The notes under the pieces: generated by a model
The model's input: only the letters and a program-made list of their open reading frames with translations
Databases searched by the model: none
Told to the model about the DNA's origin: nothing
Made by a program: the position numbers and the translations under genes
Source of the DNA: Tessaracoccus flavus
Lineage (GTDB): Bacteria > Actinomycetota > Actinomycetes > Propionibacteriales > Propionibacteriaceae
Reading direction: 5' to 3'
Length of the DNA stretch: 64,000 bases
Assembly (NCBI RefSeq): GCF_001997295.1
Contig: NZ_CP019605.1
Coordinates: 1,984,001 to 2,048,000, forward strand
Shown here: positions 9,342 to 17,451 of the stretch, piece after piece
Position numbering within the stretch: the first letter of the stretch is position 1
Layout: each line of letters opens with the position of its first letter

Positions 9342-11007
9342 CCTCGATCGTTCATGGCGGAGTGAGCGACGCGTGCTGCAGATAGGCCGGAGTGCCTTCT
9401 GACTACGGGATACTTGGACATGCGACTGTTCAAAACCCCTGAAGCGGAAGGCACTCCGTAGGTGAAGCGTACTTCGTGGTCCACCGGTATGTCCGTGACC
9501 GGCGATGGCGGCGCGGTGATCGCCCACGCCGGCAGCATCGGACTCAGGATGCTGGCCGAGAACACCGGCCTGACCGGAGCCCTATCGACGGCGATGGCCC
9601 GGCGTTCGTTCATCCCCTCGGTGCATGACCGCGGCCAGGTACTGACCGATGTCGCGGTGATGCTCGCCGACGGCGGGGAGGCGATCTCCGACATCGACGT
9701 GCTGCGCCACCAGGGGCAGGTGCTGGGGCCGGTCGCGTCTGCTCCGACGGTGTGGCGTGCGTTGGACGAGGTCACCGACGCCAGGCGCAGGAAGATCCAG
9801 GCGGCCCGGGCCCGCGTCCGTCGCCACGTCTGGGCCCAACTGACAGCCGCTGGCGGTGTCCCGGCCTCGAAGGTCGCCGGGACCGATCTCGGAGAGACGA
9901 TCGTGTTGGATGTCGATGCCACGATCGTGGTGACGCATTCGGAGAAGGAGTTGGCGTCGCCGACGTTTAAGAGGACGTTCGGGTATCACCCGATCGGTGT
10001 GTGGTGCGACAACACGGGCGAGTTCCTCGCCGCCGCGCTGCGGACAGGCCGGGCCGGGTCGAACACGGCCGTCGATCACATTCAGGTCCTGGGCGAGGCG
10101 ATCACCCAGATCCCGATGCCGTATCGACGCAACCTGTTGATCCGCTGCGACGGTGCCGGCGCCTCTCACCAGTTGCTGGACTGGCTCCATGCGCAAGGCC
10201 AAGTCAGAGGCAGGACGCTGCACTACAGCGTGGGGTTCACGATCGGCGAGAAGGTGCGTGCCGCGATCACCGAACTTCCCGCAGGCTTGTGGTCCCCCGC
10301 GCTCACCGCTGAGGGTGAGGTCCGAGAAGGCGGGGACGTCGCCGAACTGACCGGACTGCTGGACCTGACCAGTTGGCCGGCCGGGATGAGGGTGATCCTG
10401 CGCCGCGAACGCCCCCATCCCGGGGCTCAACTGTCGCTGTTCGAAGTCCACGACGGGTGGCGGTATCAAGCGTTTGCCACCAACACCACGAGCGGCACTC
10501 TGCAGTTCCTGGAGGCCCGGCATCGGGCGCATGCCCGGGTCGAGGACCGGATCCGTCACGCCAAGGATTCTGGGCTGGGACGTTTCCCGTCTCGCGAGTT
10601 CGCCATCAACCAGACCTGGCTTGCACTGACGATGATCGCCGCCGATCTGGTGGCCTGGCTCAAGATGCTCGCCCTCGACGGCGACCTCGCCAAAGCCGAA
10701 CCAAAGGCACTCAGGTATCGGCTGCTGCACGTCCCGGCAAGACTCGTTCACGGCGCCCGACGGCGACGACTGCGTCTACCCAAGACCTGGCCCTGGGTCG
10801 AGCACCTGGTGGCCGCGTTCGCCCGGATCGCCGCGATCCCACCACCGCACTGACCCCAGCCCGTCCGCACCAAGCCGAGGAAACCTGGAGAACCGCCCAC
10901 CGGCAGCGTCAGCCGGCCAACAGTCACGCCCTCACCCGGCCCAGTGTTCAGATCGGGCGCCGACAGCCCAGCTGGCAGCTCTCAAGCCGCCTCATGAAAG
11001 AGGGAGG
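9342..11007 (+). mobile_element. IS1380-family element, copy B
   Basis: Identical in extent and sequence to 5075-6740 and in the same orientation. The right flank is CTAA (11008-11011), the left flank is TTAG (9338-9341), so this copy lacks a matching 4-bp duplication of its own. The CTAA left of copy A and the CTAA right of copy B match each other, as expected if both copies moved once as a composite transposon with the 6741-9341 cargo. Confidence 0.88.
9462..10853 (+). CDS. IS1380-family transposase, copy B
   Basis: A 463-residue transposase with the same sequence as the product of 5195-6586, from GTG 9462 to TGA 10853. All catalytic regions are intact (IVLDVDATIV, LIRCDGAGASHQLL and the C-terminal Glu helix). 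The two identical copies make a stable target for homologous recombination, which would delete or amplify the nuclease cargo between them. Confidence 0.92.
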   Translation: MKRTSWSTGMSVTGDGGAVIAHAGSIGLRMLAENTGLTGALSTAMARRSFIPSVHDRGQVLTDVAVMLADGGEAISDIDVLRHQGQVLGPVASAPTVWRALDEVTDARRRKIQAARARVRRHVWAQLTAAGGVPASKVAGTDLGETIVLDVDATIVVTHSEKELASPTFKRTFGYHPIGVWCDNTGEFLAAALRTGRAGSNTAVDHIQVLGEAITQIPMPYRRNLLIRCDGAGASHQLLDWLHAQGQVRGRTLHYSVGFTIGEKVRAAITELPAGLWSPALTAEGEVREGGDVAELTGLLDLTSWPAGMRVILRRERPHPGAQLSLFEVHDGWRYQAFATNTTSGTLQFLEARHRAHARVEDRIRHAKDSGLGRFPSREFAINQTWLALTMIAADLVAWLKMLALDGDLAKAEPKALRYRLLHVPARLVHGARRRRLRLPKTWPWVEHLVAAFARIAAIPPPH

Positions 11008-11137
11008 CTAAGCCAAGCGAAACGTCCGATCATGCCGCGCTGCGGACACACGTTGCTGTGCTAGCCGCGCCTTCGTTCTGCAAGTTCGCTGTCGCTTCGG
11101 TGACGGCTGCGAGGTGGCGGGCCGCGGACTGGTCGGG

Positions 11138-11335
11138 CTAGTGCGGTGAGGTCTCTGGGGACTCACCGGCACGCAGTGTCTTCTGGTGCTGTGTCAATGC
11201 CTCCAGGACGCCCTTTCGGACCGCTGCTCTGATGACCAGGTAGGCCACAGAGGCGGTCACTGTAATGGTGACCAGATAGAAGAGGAGCCCCCCGATGAGG
11301 AAGCCCTCTTGGGGGAATAGCGGTCCCAGCTCCAT
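11138..11335 (-). CDS. Small membrane protein
   Basis: A 65-residue protein from ATG 11335 (MELGPLFPQEGFLIGGLLFY), chosen because TGAGGA lies 6 bp upstream. It has one long hydrophobic segment (about residues 12-38) followed by a charged cytoplasmic tail, ALTQHQKTLRAGESPETSPH. Single-pass proteins of this kind are common in mobile elements and phages. Family not recognised. Confidence 0.5.
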   Translation of the reverse strand: MELGPLFPQEGFLIGGLLFYLVTITVTASVAYLVIRAAVRKGVLEALTQHQKTLRAGESPETSPH

Positions 11336-11365
11336 GTCAATCCTCAGGCTCGGCAGCGAACGCAA

Positions 11366-11736
11366 GTCACGATACTCCGACAGTTTGCGAGGTTCGTTCC
11401 TTCTGGATGGGCAGCAGGGGATCGGGATGTGACTTTCGATCGGGCGCAGTACGAAGCTCTGATCAACCGTCTCCTGGATGCCGATTGGTCACACTGACTT
11501 CCGAGGGTGTGGACGCTGCGGGCCCCCATTGACACGACGGGTCAGCTGGGCTCCGAACCGGCCGGTCAGGGGACTCCCGAACATCCGGAGTTGCCGCGCC
11601 GCGCCGCGGCGACTGCGCCGTGCCGGACGCTACGCCTGAACGCGCTGATCCGCGAGGTTGCACTTCATGGGACAGCCTTAGGCTTGGCCGTGGCAAGTAG
11701 GGCCGTCCTCCATCGGAGATGTTTGCTGACGAGTGC
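11366..11736. other. No convincing gene
   Basis: About 370 bp between the small membrane protein and the next leftward gene. A 22-codon frame from GTG 11427 (VTFDRAQYEALINRLLDADW) looks like a truncated start of another gene but stops at once. No repeat or hairpin stands out. Confidence 0.5.
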
Positions 11737-12408
11737 TCAACCATCGTTCCGGTGAGCTCCGCGGACGTGCGCGTTGTGATGACGGTGCACACGCTGCAGG
11801 ATGTTGTGCTGCTCATAGTTGATGGCCAAGCTCACCGCCATGACGCCTCGCCGTTTGAGCGGGCGAGGATACTCTGAGAAGTCAACCATCCACAGCGACT
11901 GTGTTGCTCGACGCCAGTTCTTGATGGATGGGAACTCTCCGGTGAACTCAACCAGATCTGCCTCAGTCACCTCAACAGCGTCTATGTCAATAACTTCGAG
12001 CAGAACCGTGTGATACAAGTACTCGGCCTGAGCCTCCGAGTCGCCTAGGTCGATCTCCGAGAACCATTGCCTGTACTCCGCGACCTCTTCAGGGGTGTGT
12101 TCCGTCGACGTCACGATCTGGAAGCCATAACCTGCCTCACGCAGAGCCGTCAGCCGCTCGTCCGAGGTGCAGGCCAAGTCGTACAGGGCCCTGAACGCCG
12201 TCCAGTCTTCACGAACATCTACCGCGTGAGCGGAGAAACGCAGATCGACACCTTCCGGCCCCCATCCACGATAGATGATCCAGTACTCGCGATACGGGTC
12301 AATGCCGTGACCATTGCCCAGCCTTCCCCAGAGGTCCTGCCACTCCTCCGGAGCCCTGGGATGGCACCAATTCTCGATGCCCGCGATTGCAGACCTAGGA
12401 TCTGACAT
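11737..12408 (-). CDS. Hypothetical protein
   Basis: A 223-residue soluble, acidic protein (MSDPRSAIAGIENWCHPRAP) with many aromatic residues in the first half (EEWQDLWGRLGNGHGIDPYR, YREYWIIYRGWG). There is no signal peptide or membrane segment. Codon use is consistent through the frame and the lower GC matches neighbouring accessory DNA. The C-terminal ~25 residues, rich in His and Asn, may be a replaced end. I do not recognise the family; the placement next to mobile elements suggests accessory function. Confidence 0.6.
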   Translation of the reverse strand: MSDPRSAIAGIENWCHPRAPEEWQDLWGRLGNGHGIDPYREYWIIYRGWGPEGVDLRFSAHAVDVREDWTAFRALYDLACTSDERLTALREAGYGFQIVTSTEHTPEEVAEYRQWFSEIDLGDSEAQAEYLYHTVLLEVIDIDAVEVTEADLVEFTGEFPSIKNWRRATQSLWMVDFSEYPRPLKRRGVMAVSLAINYEQHNILQRVHRHHNAHVRGAHRNDG

Positions 12409-12849
12409 AAGGGGACCACCTTGTCCTTCAATCCACTGCCTTCTCGCCCACCTTTTCCCTTGCGGCTAAGGGACACACGAACCGGCTCGACGTGGGTTAC
12501 CCTACGCCGTGCTGGGGATGGCTCCACTGCCGCCACGCAGGGCTCGGCCGCGGACAGGCAGAGTCGGGACCAGCCCAGACCATGCCTTGGCACTCGCTGG
12601 ATGGAGGGTCCTCGTAGGGAGGAGAGCCTTCGGGAATCTCGGCATCGCTACCTCGGCAACGCACGCTGGCTCTGGCAGCCAACAGACTGCCTCCCTGGTT
12701 GCCGGCAACGTCCGCTTCTGCCGCGGTGTGCGAGGGTAGCCTTCCGGCTTGCCCGGCACCCGAGCACGACCGCCCTCAATTGCCGCAGCCAGCGCGTTCG
12801 ATCCTGCCGGTGAGCGGGCGCTCAAACGACGGCTGAGAGTAGGGCCATC
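12409..12849. other. No convincing gene
   Basis: About 440 bp between two leftward genes. Frames on both strands are open but have Ser/Arg/Pro-rich compositions typical of shadows in GC-rich DNA, with no ribosome-binding site. It probably contains the promoter of the 11737-12408 gene near its left edge and otherwise nothing I can name. Confidence 0.5.
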
Positions 12850-13227
12850 TCATAGCCCTGAGTCGAGGCGGTCATCGTAGCTTTCGCGGGCTTTCATGAC
12901 CTCTTGGACGTGTTCTTCCGCCCACCGACCCAGCGCGGACAACGGTTCATGCAGCGTCTGCCCGAGCGCCGTGAGTTCGTAGTCCACGCGCGGCGGCATC
13001 ACGTCGTAAGCAGTACGCGTGACGATCCCGTCACGCTGGAGGTCGCGCAGGGTCTCAGCAAGGACCTTGCCGCTGATTCCATCGACGGCTCGGAGGATTG
13101 CCTTGTACCTGAGTGGACCATCTTCCAGGGCGATCACGATCATCGCCGTCCACTTGTTCGCGATCTTTGCCAGTGAGGTGCGTGAGGGGCAGGTCGCCAC
13201 CATCACGTCCCAGTCCGGGACAGACAC
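12850..13227 (-). CDS. HxlR-family transcriptional regulator
   Basis: A 125-residue winged-helix protein read from GTG 13227, which has AGGAGG seven bases upstream. The HxlR layout is clear: an N-terminal Cys (ATCPSRTSLAKIANKWTAMI), then LEDGPLRYKAILRAVDGISG, LAETLRDLQRDGIVTRTAYD (recognition helix and wing) and PPRVDYELTALGQTLHEPLS. HxlR proteins often sense redox or electrophile stress through a conserved Cys. It is divergent from the SnoaL-like gene, with a GGTAAC-rich region between them that is the likely operator. Confidence 0.9.
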   Translation of the reverse strand: MSVPDWDVMVATCPSRTSLAKIANKWTAMIVIALEDGPLRYKAILRAVDGISGKVLAETLRDLQRDGIVTRTAYDVMPPRVDYELTALGQTLHEPLSALGRWAEEHVQEVMKARESYDDRLDSGL

Positions 13228-13242
13228 GGAACGCCTCCTGAC

Positions 13243-13277
13243 GGTTACGTTGAGGTAACAGGTAACCAAATGTAACC
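13243..13277. promoter_or_regulatory. GGTAAC-type repeat cluster, probable HxlR operator
   Basis: Four related hexamers lie between the divergent genes: GGTTAC 13243-13248, GGTAAC 13254-13259, GGTAAC 13261-13266 and GTAACC 13272-13277. The outer two form an inverted repeat and the inner two a direct repeat. This is the only structured sequence in the 90-bp divergent promoter region, so autoregulation by the HxlR protein is the simplest reading. Confidence 0.55.
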
Positions 13278-13317
13278 ATAGAACTCCAAGAAGCCCAACT
13301 GCATGAGGAGAACAACC

Positions 13318-13719
13318 ATGACTGATTCCACCCCCGCAACCGTGGCTGCGGACTACTTCGACGCGCTCAGCCGGGGCGACGTTCCCGCAGCCATGGGACT
13401 GCTCAGCGCGGACGTGGTTTGGCACCAGCCCGGCAACCACCGATTCTCGGGACACCACACCGGTCTGAACGGCGTCGGTGCGTTGCTCGGCGGAATGATG
13501 GAGGTCAGCGAGGGCACTTTCGCCTTGACCGTGACCGGACCCTCGATGGTCAACGGCAACCTCGTCGCGGTTCCCGTGCGCTTCGCAGGGTCCCGCGCAG
13601 AAGCGACCATGGACATGGGCGGCATTGACCTGCTCACCGTCCGCGACAGCAAGATCGTCGAGGTGCACCTGTTCTCAGAGGACGCCGCAACCGAGGACGC
13701 CTTTTGGGGACGTAACTGA
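13318..13719 (+). CDS. SnoaL-like (nuclear transport factor 2 fold) protein
   Basis: A 133-residue protein from ATG 13318 with GAGGAG just upstream (an earlier ATG at 13303 overlaps that site). The pattern AADYFDALSRGDVPAAMGLL, VWHQPGNHRFSGHHTG and VRDSKIVEVHLFSED is typical of SnoaL-like/NTF2-fold proteins, which are small-molecule isomerases, hydrolases or binding proteins. It is divergent from an HxlR regulator, which probably controls it; such pairs are often stress- or xenobiotic-responsive. The substrate cannot be told from sequence. Confidence 0.82.
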   Translation: MTDSTPATVAADYFDALSRGDVPAAMGLLSADVVWHQPGNHRFSGHHTGLNGVGALLGGMMEVSEGTFALTVTGPSMVNGNLVAVPVRFAGSRAEATMDMGGIDLLTVRDSKIVEVHLFSEDAATEDAFWGRN

Positions 13720-13866
13720 CCTACGCCCAACCGCGACTCATGCAGGCAACACTGCCAGCACGAGTCGCCCGCCCGGCGGCAAATGCCAACGACGAGCGCA
13801 CTCATCTGCCGCACTGAGCGTGGCCGCACGCTACTGTCGCGTTGGCAGATGCGGGGGCACCTACCA

Positions 13867-14550
13867 TCAGAGCCACGGGTTGTTCGAAGGTGCAGGCGCT
13901 ACGGCGAACTGCCCCTCATCGAGGTCGATGGTTGGGGAACCGGCAACCACCAGGCAGGCCCGCTCCCACGGACGTTGCTCGGCAAGAAACCGCACTTCAT
14001 GTGCCATCCACTCGTGCCAGAACGCGATCGTCTGCTCGCGATCACCGTTCACACCCTCGGCCATGTCGCGAGCGATCCCCCGCCGCTCGGCCTCCTGAAA
14101 GTCCGACTGCACCCAGATCGAGGCATCAACGAAGTGCTCGAACTCGCGTTGGCTTGCGCCGACGCCCTCGATGACGACCAAGTCCGCCTCCGCGGCAACC
14201 TCGATCACGCCTTCGCGTCCATGCAGCCCCCACGCCGGCGGCTGAAACCGCACACCCTCCCCACGGTGCAGTGTCACCAGGATCTCGTCGCGCAGCAGAT
14301 GCCCCCAGGCGAAGAACGGCTCATGCCAGGCCAGGTCATCCGTGTGGACGACCGCAGAACGGGCGACGGCCCGCTTCAGCTCAGCAGCCAGCGTCGACTT
14401 ACCTGAGGCTCCCCTGCCGTCCACGGCAACGATCTGCGGCCGACCCAGCGGCTGCCCGGCCACCTGTAAAACGTGATTGACCAGCTCGGCAGTGTCGAGG
14501 GCCCGCCAAGGCCCCGCAGCGGGTTCACCCTCGAGCAAGGTCATGGTCAT
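13867..14550 (-). CDS. P-loop kinase, uridine kinase-like
   Basis: About 227 residues from ATG 14550 (MTMTLLEGEPAAGPWRALDT). It has a Walker A motif DGRGASGKST near residue 42, a following VVHTDDLAWHEP (acceptor-site Asp), VVIEGVGASQREF (Walker B-like) and an Arg-rich lid around EAERRGIARDMAEG. This is the architecture of uridine kinase-like (PRK/URK) P-loop kinases, but specificity is uncertain. It is the last complete gene inside the IS5-bounded block and reads leftward. Confidence 0.75.
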   Translation of the reverse strand: MTMTLLEGEPAAGPWRALDTAELVNHVLQVAGQPLGRPQIVAVDGRGASGKSTLAAELKRAVARSAVVHTDDLAWHEPFFAWGHLLRDEILVTLHRGEGVRFQPPAWGLHGREGVIEVAAEADLVVIEGVGASQREFEHFVDASIWVQSDFQEAERRGIARDMAEGVNGDREQTIAFWHEWMAHEVRFLAEQRPWERACLVVAGSPTIDLDEGQFAVAPAPSNNPWL

Positions 14551-14582
14551 GACCCCATTCTGCTGCCGACAGCAGCCATGCT

Positions 14583-14646
14583 CGCTCATGCCGCGAAACG
14601 CGCGTCGTGAGCGAGACGTCGCATGGAATTGGGAGACACGCCCTAG
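14583..14646. mobile_element. Displaced right end of the IS5-family element
   Basis: Starts with the second copy of the 11-bp repeat CGCTCATGCCG (14583-14593) and ends with TTGGGAGACACGCCCTAG (14629-14646), the exact reverse complement of the left end at 2784-2801. There is no transposase sequence next to it. Joined to 3758 it would rebuild a complete IS5 element of about 1.02 kb. Confidence 0.75.
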
Positions 14647-15629
14647 CTGCGGTGCAGACGCTCCCGCGGGGTGCGGTGGAAAAGCGAGCGGTCGGGATTG
14701 AAGTGATCGTGGACGCGGGCGGGCCGCCAGGACGCAACCGCCGCGTCGAGCCCTTGCTCGACCACCGACACGAGGAAGTCCGCCACCGCCTCCAGTGCCG
14801 CGGGCTCGGAGCTCGGGCACGAGTTCACCTCGTAGACCACCAGGTCACCCGTCTCGAGGTTCTCCGCCAGGTCGACGCCACCCAGTAGCGTCCCTGCGGC
14901 CCGCGAAGCGCGTTCGGCGAGGTCGGCCAGACGATCGTTGAGAGGGCACATCGCCTTCTCGCCGCCGGCGAGGATGTTGGTCACCCAGCTGCCCGGTGGG
15001 GCGTAGCGGTACATGGCGAACACAGGGTGGTGGGCCACCGTGTAGACGCGGATGTCGCGGCCCGGGTTCTCCACCCACGGCACCACGTAATACTGCTCGT
15101 CGTCCTGCCGCAGATCGCCCAGAAGGTCTTCGAGTTCACGGTCGTTGAGGAGGCGCCGCAGTCCCCTGCCCCCGAAGCCGCGGACGGGCTTCACAACGAC
15201 CGGGTAGCCATGCTCGGACGCCCAGTCACGCAGGGCCTGCGGGTCCTCACCTGAGATGACCGGGTAGCGAAGCACCCCGCCGTCGCTCAGGAGGGAGCTG
15301 TTGATGTAGTTGTTCTGCGCCCGAAAAAGCGTGATTGCGTCGTTGATGATCACGATCCCTGCGCGGGCCAGCACGTCGAGTTGGGCCATCCCCTGCAGCA
15401 GCAGGTCGTCCAGTACCCACCCGACGACGAGGTCCGGACGGATCGTTTGGCCCCCGACGGCGAAGGTGGTGTCGGGGCCGTCCATGTATGTGACGAGGTC
15501 GCGCGGGTGGACGCGCGTGACCTCGACGCCTCGGGCTCTGAGTGCCGGGAACAGCACGCTGTGGTCGAGGTCGTCGATGTCGTCGCCCAGCACCATGACG
15601 AGGGGGCGTCGGTCGGTTGGACCGCTCAT
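14643..15629 (-). CDS. ATP-grasp (RimK-like) ligase of glycosyltransferase cluster
   Basis: A 328-residue protein from ATG 15629 (MSGPTDRRPLVMVLGDDIDD). The ATP-grasp fold is visible: INDAITLFRAQNNY, the ATP-binding GYPVVVKPVRGFGGRGLRRL, the YYVVPWVENPGRDIRVYTVA strand pair and the metal-binding VYEVNSCPSSEP. RimK-like enzymes join a carboxylate to an amine through an acyl phosphate. The start overlaps the upstream glycosyltransferase stop by 4 bp (ATGA). Its TAG stop is part of the CTAG site where the IS5 end lies. Likely role: adding an amino acid or similar group to the product of the cluster (inference). Confidence 0.85.
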   Translation of the reverse strand: MSGPTDRRPLVMVLGDDIDDLDHSVLFPALRARGVEVTRVHPRDLVTYMDGPDTTFAVGGQTIRPDLVVGWVLDDLLLQGMAQLDVLARAGIVIINDAITLFRAQNNYINSSLLSDGGVLRYPVISGEDPQALRDWASEHGYPVVVKPVRGFGGRGLRRLLNDRELEDLLGDLRQDDEQYYVVPWVENPGRDIRVYTVAHHPVFAMYRYAPPGSWVTNILAGGEKAMCPLNDRLADLAERASRAAGTLLGGVDLAENLETGDLVVYEVNSCPSSEPAALEAVADFLVSVVEQGLDAAVASWRPARVHDHFNPDRSLFHRTPRERLHRS

Positions 15630-16468
15630 CGGGACACCTTCTGCCACTTGCCGTCTCGCTGGTGGGCCAGGCCGGCATTCTGGAACCCGGCCAGCCACCC
15701 CTCCATCGGGAACCACCCCCAGAGGCTCTGGAAGCGGTTGGCGTTGCGGAGGATCGCGTCGAGGTGCTCGACCGGTGGGTCGCTGACAGCGTGGTGCTGA
15801 TGCCAGGCCCGGGCACTCGCGGTGAACCAGAGCTTTCCCTGCGCATGTCCGAGGCGCTGGCCGAAGTCGGTGTCCTCGCCGCCGTATCCGTGGTACCCCT
15901 CGTCGAAGCCGCCGACGGCGTCGAAGTCGTCGACGGTGAGGGCGCAGTTGAGCGTCCACAGCAGCCGCACGTCGCCCTCCACCACGGCGCCGTCCTCAGG
16001 CACCGGCCGGGCTGGGTGGTCGCGCCCCACCTTCGTCAGCGCGTCGAGGTCGTATCCGCCCTCGGGGGCGGGGGGCAGGTACTGGGTGCGTCCCGTCACG
16101 ACGGCGGGGCCTCCGCAGTCGCCGTCGAGACGGCCGAGAGCGCCCAGCACCTCAAGGTAGTCGGTGGCGAGCGTCTCGGACGGGATGCAGTCGACGTCGA
16201 GGAAGACAACGACGTCGGCGCCCATCCGTCGAGCGCACGCCACCCCTGCGTTGCGTGCAGCCGCCAACGGGAGTTCCTGCGCGGCGGGCACACGGAGATA
16301 CTCCGTCGGCACACACGGGGGCTCGAGGCAGACCTCCCAGATCGACGGGTCTCCCATGGCGACGACCACGTGGGTGACCGGCTCCGTCGACCTCGCGAGT
16401 CCCCGGCGCTGGGCGCGGAGGTGCTCATGTCGACCCGCGACGGCGGTCACCACTGCGACCCGGCTCAT
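15626..16468 (-). CDS. GT2-like glycosyltransferase (galactosyltransferase type)
   Basis: A 280-residue GT-A fold enzyme. The N-terminus MSRVAVVTAVAGRHEHLRAQ and ELPLAAARNAGVACARRMGA bind the nucleotide sugar; VVFLDVDCIPS carries the DxD metal site; GGFDEGYHGYGGEDTDFGQR contains the C-terminal ED catalytic segment of galactosyltransferase-like GT2/GT7 enzymes. It overlaps both neighbours by 4 bp (ATGA), so it is translated as part of the five-gene operon. Acceptor unknown. Confidence 0.88.
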   Translation of the reverse strand: MSRVAVVTAVAGRHEHLRAQRRGLARSTEPVTHVVVAMGDPSIWEVCLEPPCVPTEYLRVPAAQELPLAAARNAGVACARRMGADVVVFLDVDCIPSETLATDYLEVLGALGRLDGDCGGPAVVTGRTQYLPPAPEGGYDLDALTKVGRDHPARPVPEDGAVVEGDVRLLWTLNCALTVDDFDAVGGFDEGYHGYGGEDTDFGQRLGHAQGKLWFTASARAWHQHHAVSDPPVEHLDAILRNANRFQSLWGWFPMEGWLAGFQNAGLAHQRDGKWQKVSR

Positions 16469-17451
16469 AGGGGGGCCTCCGGCGTGAAGCGATCAAGGAA
16501 GCGCGCTGCGACGTCAGCCCCGTTGCCAGGGTTCCATGACGCCCAGCCCTCCCCTCCCCGCTCGCGGGCGGTGGCGAGCAGCTGCGGCCAGTGATGAGGC
16601 TCCGGCCACCTCGGCACCGCCGTGCACACGCCTCGCCGGGCGAGGGCCGCCGCCGTCGCCAGCTGCTCCTGGTGGGGCCGCTCCTGGGCTACCACCACCG
16701 CTGGCCGCCTGGCCGCCGCCACCTCGGCGACCGCGTTCTGACCGCCATGGGTCACGACGATGGCGGCCTCGTTCATTTCCCGCCAGACGTCCGGCGACGG
16801 GTGCTGGGGGGTTCGGAGCGTCCAGCGGTAGTCAGGTGTGGCGGCCTGGGCGGCGGCGATCTGTTCCTCCCCCATCTCGCTGCCTCCGGCGCCCCAGAGC
16901 ACCAGGACCTGGTCGGGTCGGGTTCTGGTCCCGGGTGGGGCCTCCCAGCCGTCGAATCGTGACAACGCCCCCACATGGACGGTCTTGTCGAGCCAGCGAA
17001 CCGGCCAGGTGGGCTCCCGGTGTTCCTCGGTCCACGGCGCCAACAGCGCGGACGCCGCGTCGTAGGCGGCCTTATGTGCCCGGTCCGTCCGGTCACCGCG
17101 CATCGCGACAACCACGACGGGTACCCCCAGGAGTCGCGCCAGCAGCGAAACCTCCACAGAGACATCGACGACCATGACCCGGGGACGCTCCGCCGAGAGC
17201 CACGAGGCGAGCGCCCCCATCCTGCGGCTGTATCCAGGGTGGCCGAGCGGCGCCCAGTGGAGCACGCCCCCGGCGTCGGCGTCACGTGGTCGATCGGTGC
17301 GGTCATCCGGCAGTTGAATCCACTCCCCCGGCCAGCCGTCCGGGCGCGCCAGTGATGAGAACCCAGTCACGGGGCTGCTGAGGCGGCGGGCGATGGTCAG
17401 AGCCCGGGTGACGTGCCCCGAGCCGTGGTGATGGACGTAGTAACCGATCAT
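16465..17451 (-). CDS. GT-B glycosyltransferase (MurG/UGT-like)
   Basis: A 328-residue protein from ATG 17451 (MIGYYVHHHGSGHVTRALTI), whose HHGSGHVTRA matches the glycine-rich loop of GT-B enzymes like MurG and UDP-sugar transferases. The C-terminal nucleotide-binding region has VLVLWGAGGSEMG, then AAIVVTHGGQNAVAEVAAAR and VVVAQERPHQEQLATAAALA. It sits between a GT4 gene and a GT2 gene with ATGA overlaps at both ends. The donor sugar and acceptor are unknown. Confidence 0.86.
   Translation of the reverse strand: MIGYYVHHHGSGHVTRALTIARRLSSPVTGFSSLARPDGWPGEWIQLPDDRTDRPRDADAGGVLHWAPLGHPGYSRRMGALASWLSAERPRVMVVDVSVEVSLLARLLGVPVVVVAMRGDRTDRAHKAAYDAASALLAPWTEEHREPTWPVRWLDKTVHVGALSRFDGWEAPPGTRTRPDQVLVLWGAGGSEMGEEQIAAAQAATPDYRWTLRTPQHPSPDVWREMNEAAIVVTHGGQNAVAEVAAARRPAVVVAQERPHQEQLATAAALARRGVCTAVPRWPEPHHWPQLLATARERGGEGWASWNPGNGADVAARFLDRFTPEAPL

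Noticed and set aside
11427-11494. Start of a polysaccharide-deacetylase-like gene
   Set aside because: Only 22 codons are open after the GTG and the likeness is too short to support a call.
12421-12825. Coding frames between the hypothetical gene and hxlR
   Set aside because: Both strands are open but no start has a ribosome-binding site and the residues are shadow-like.
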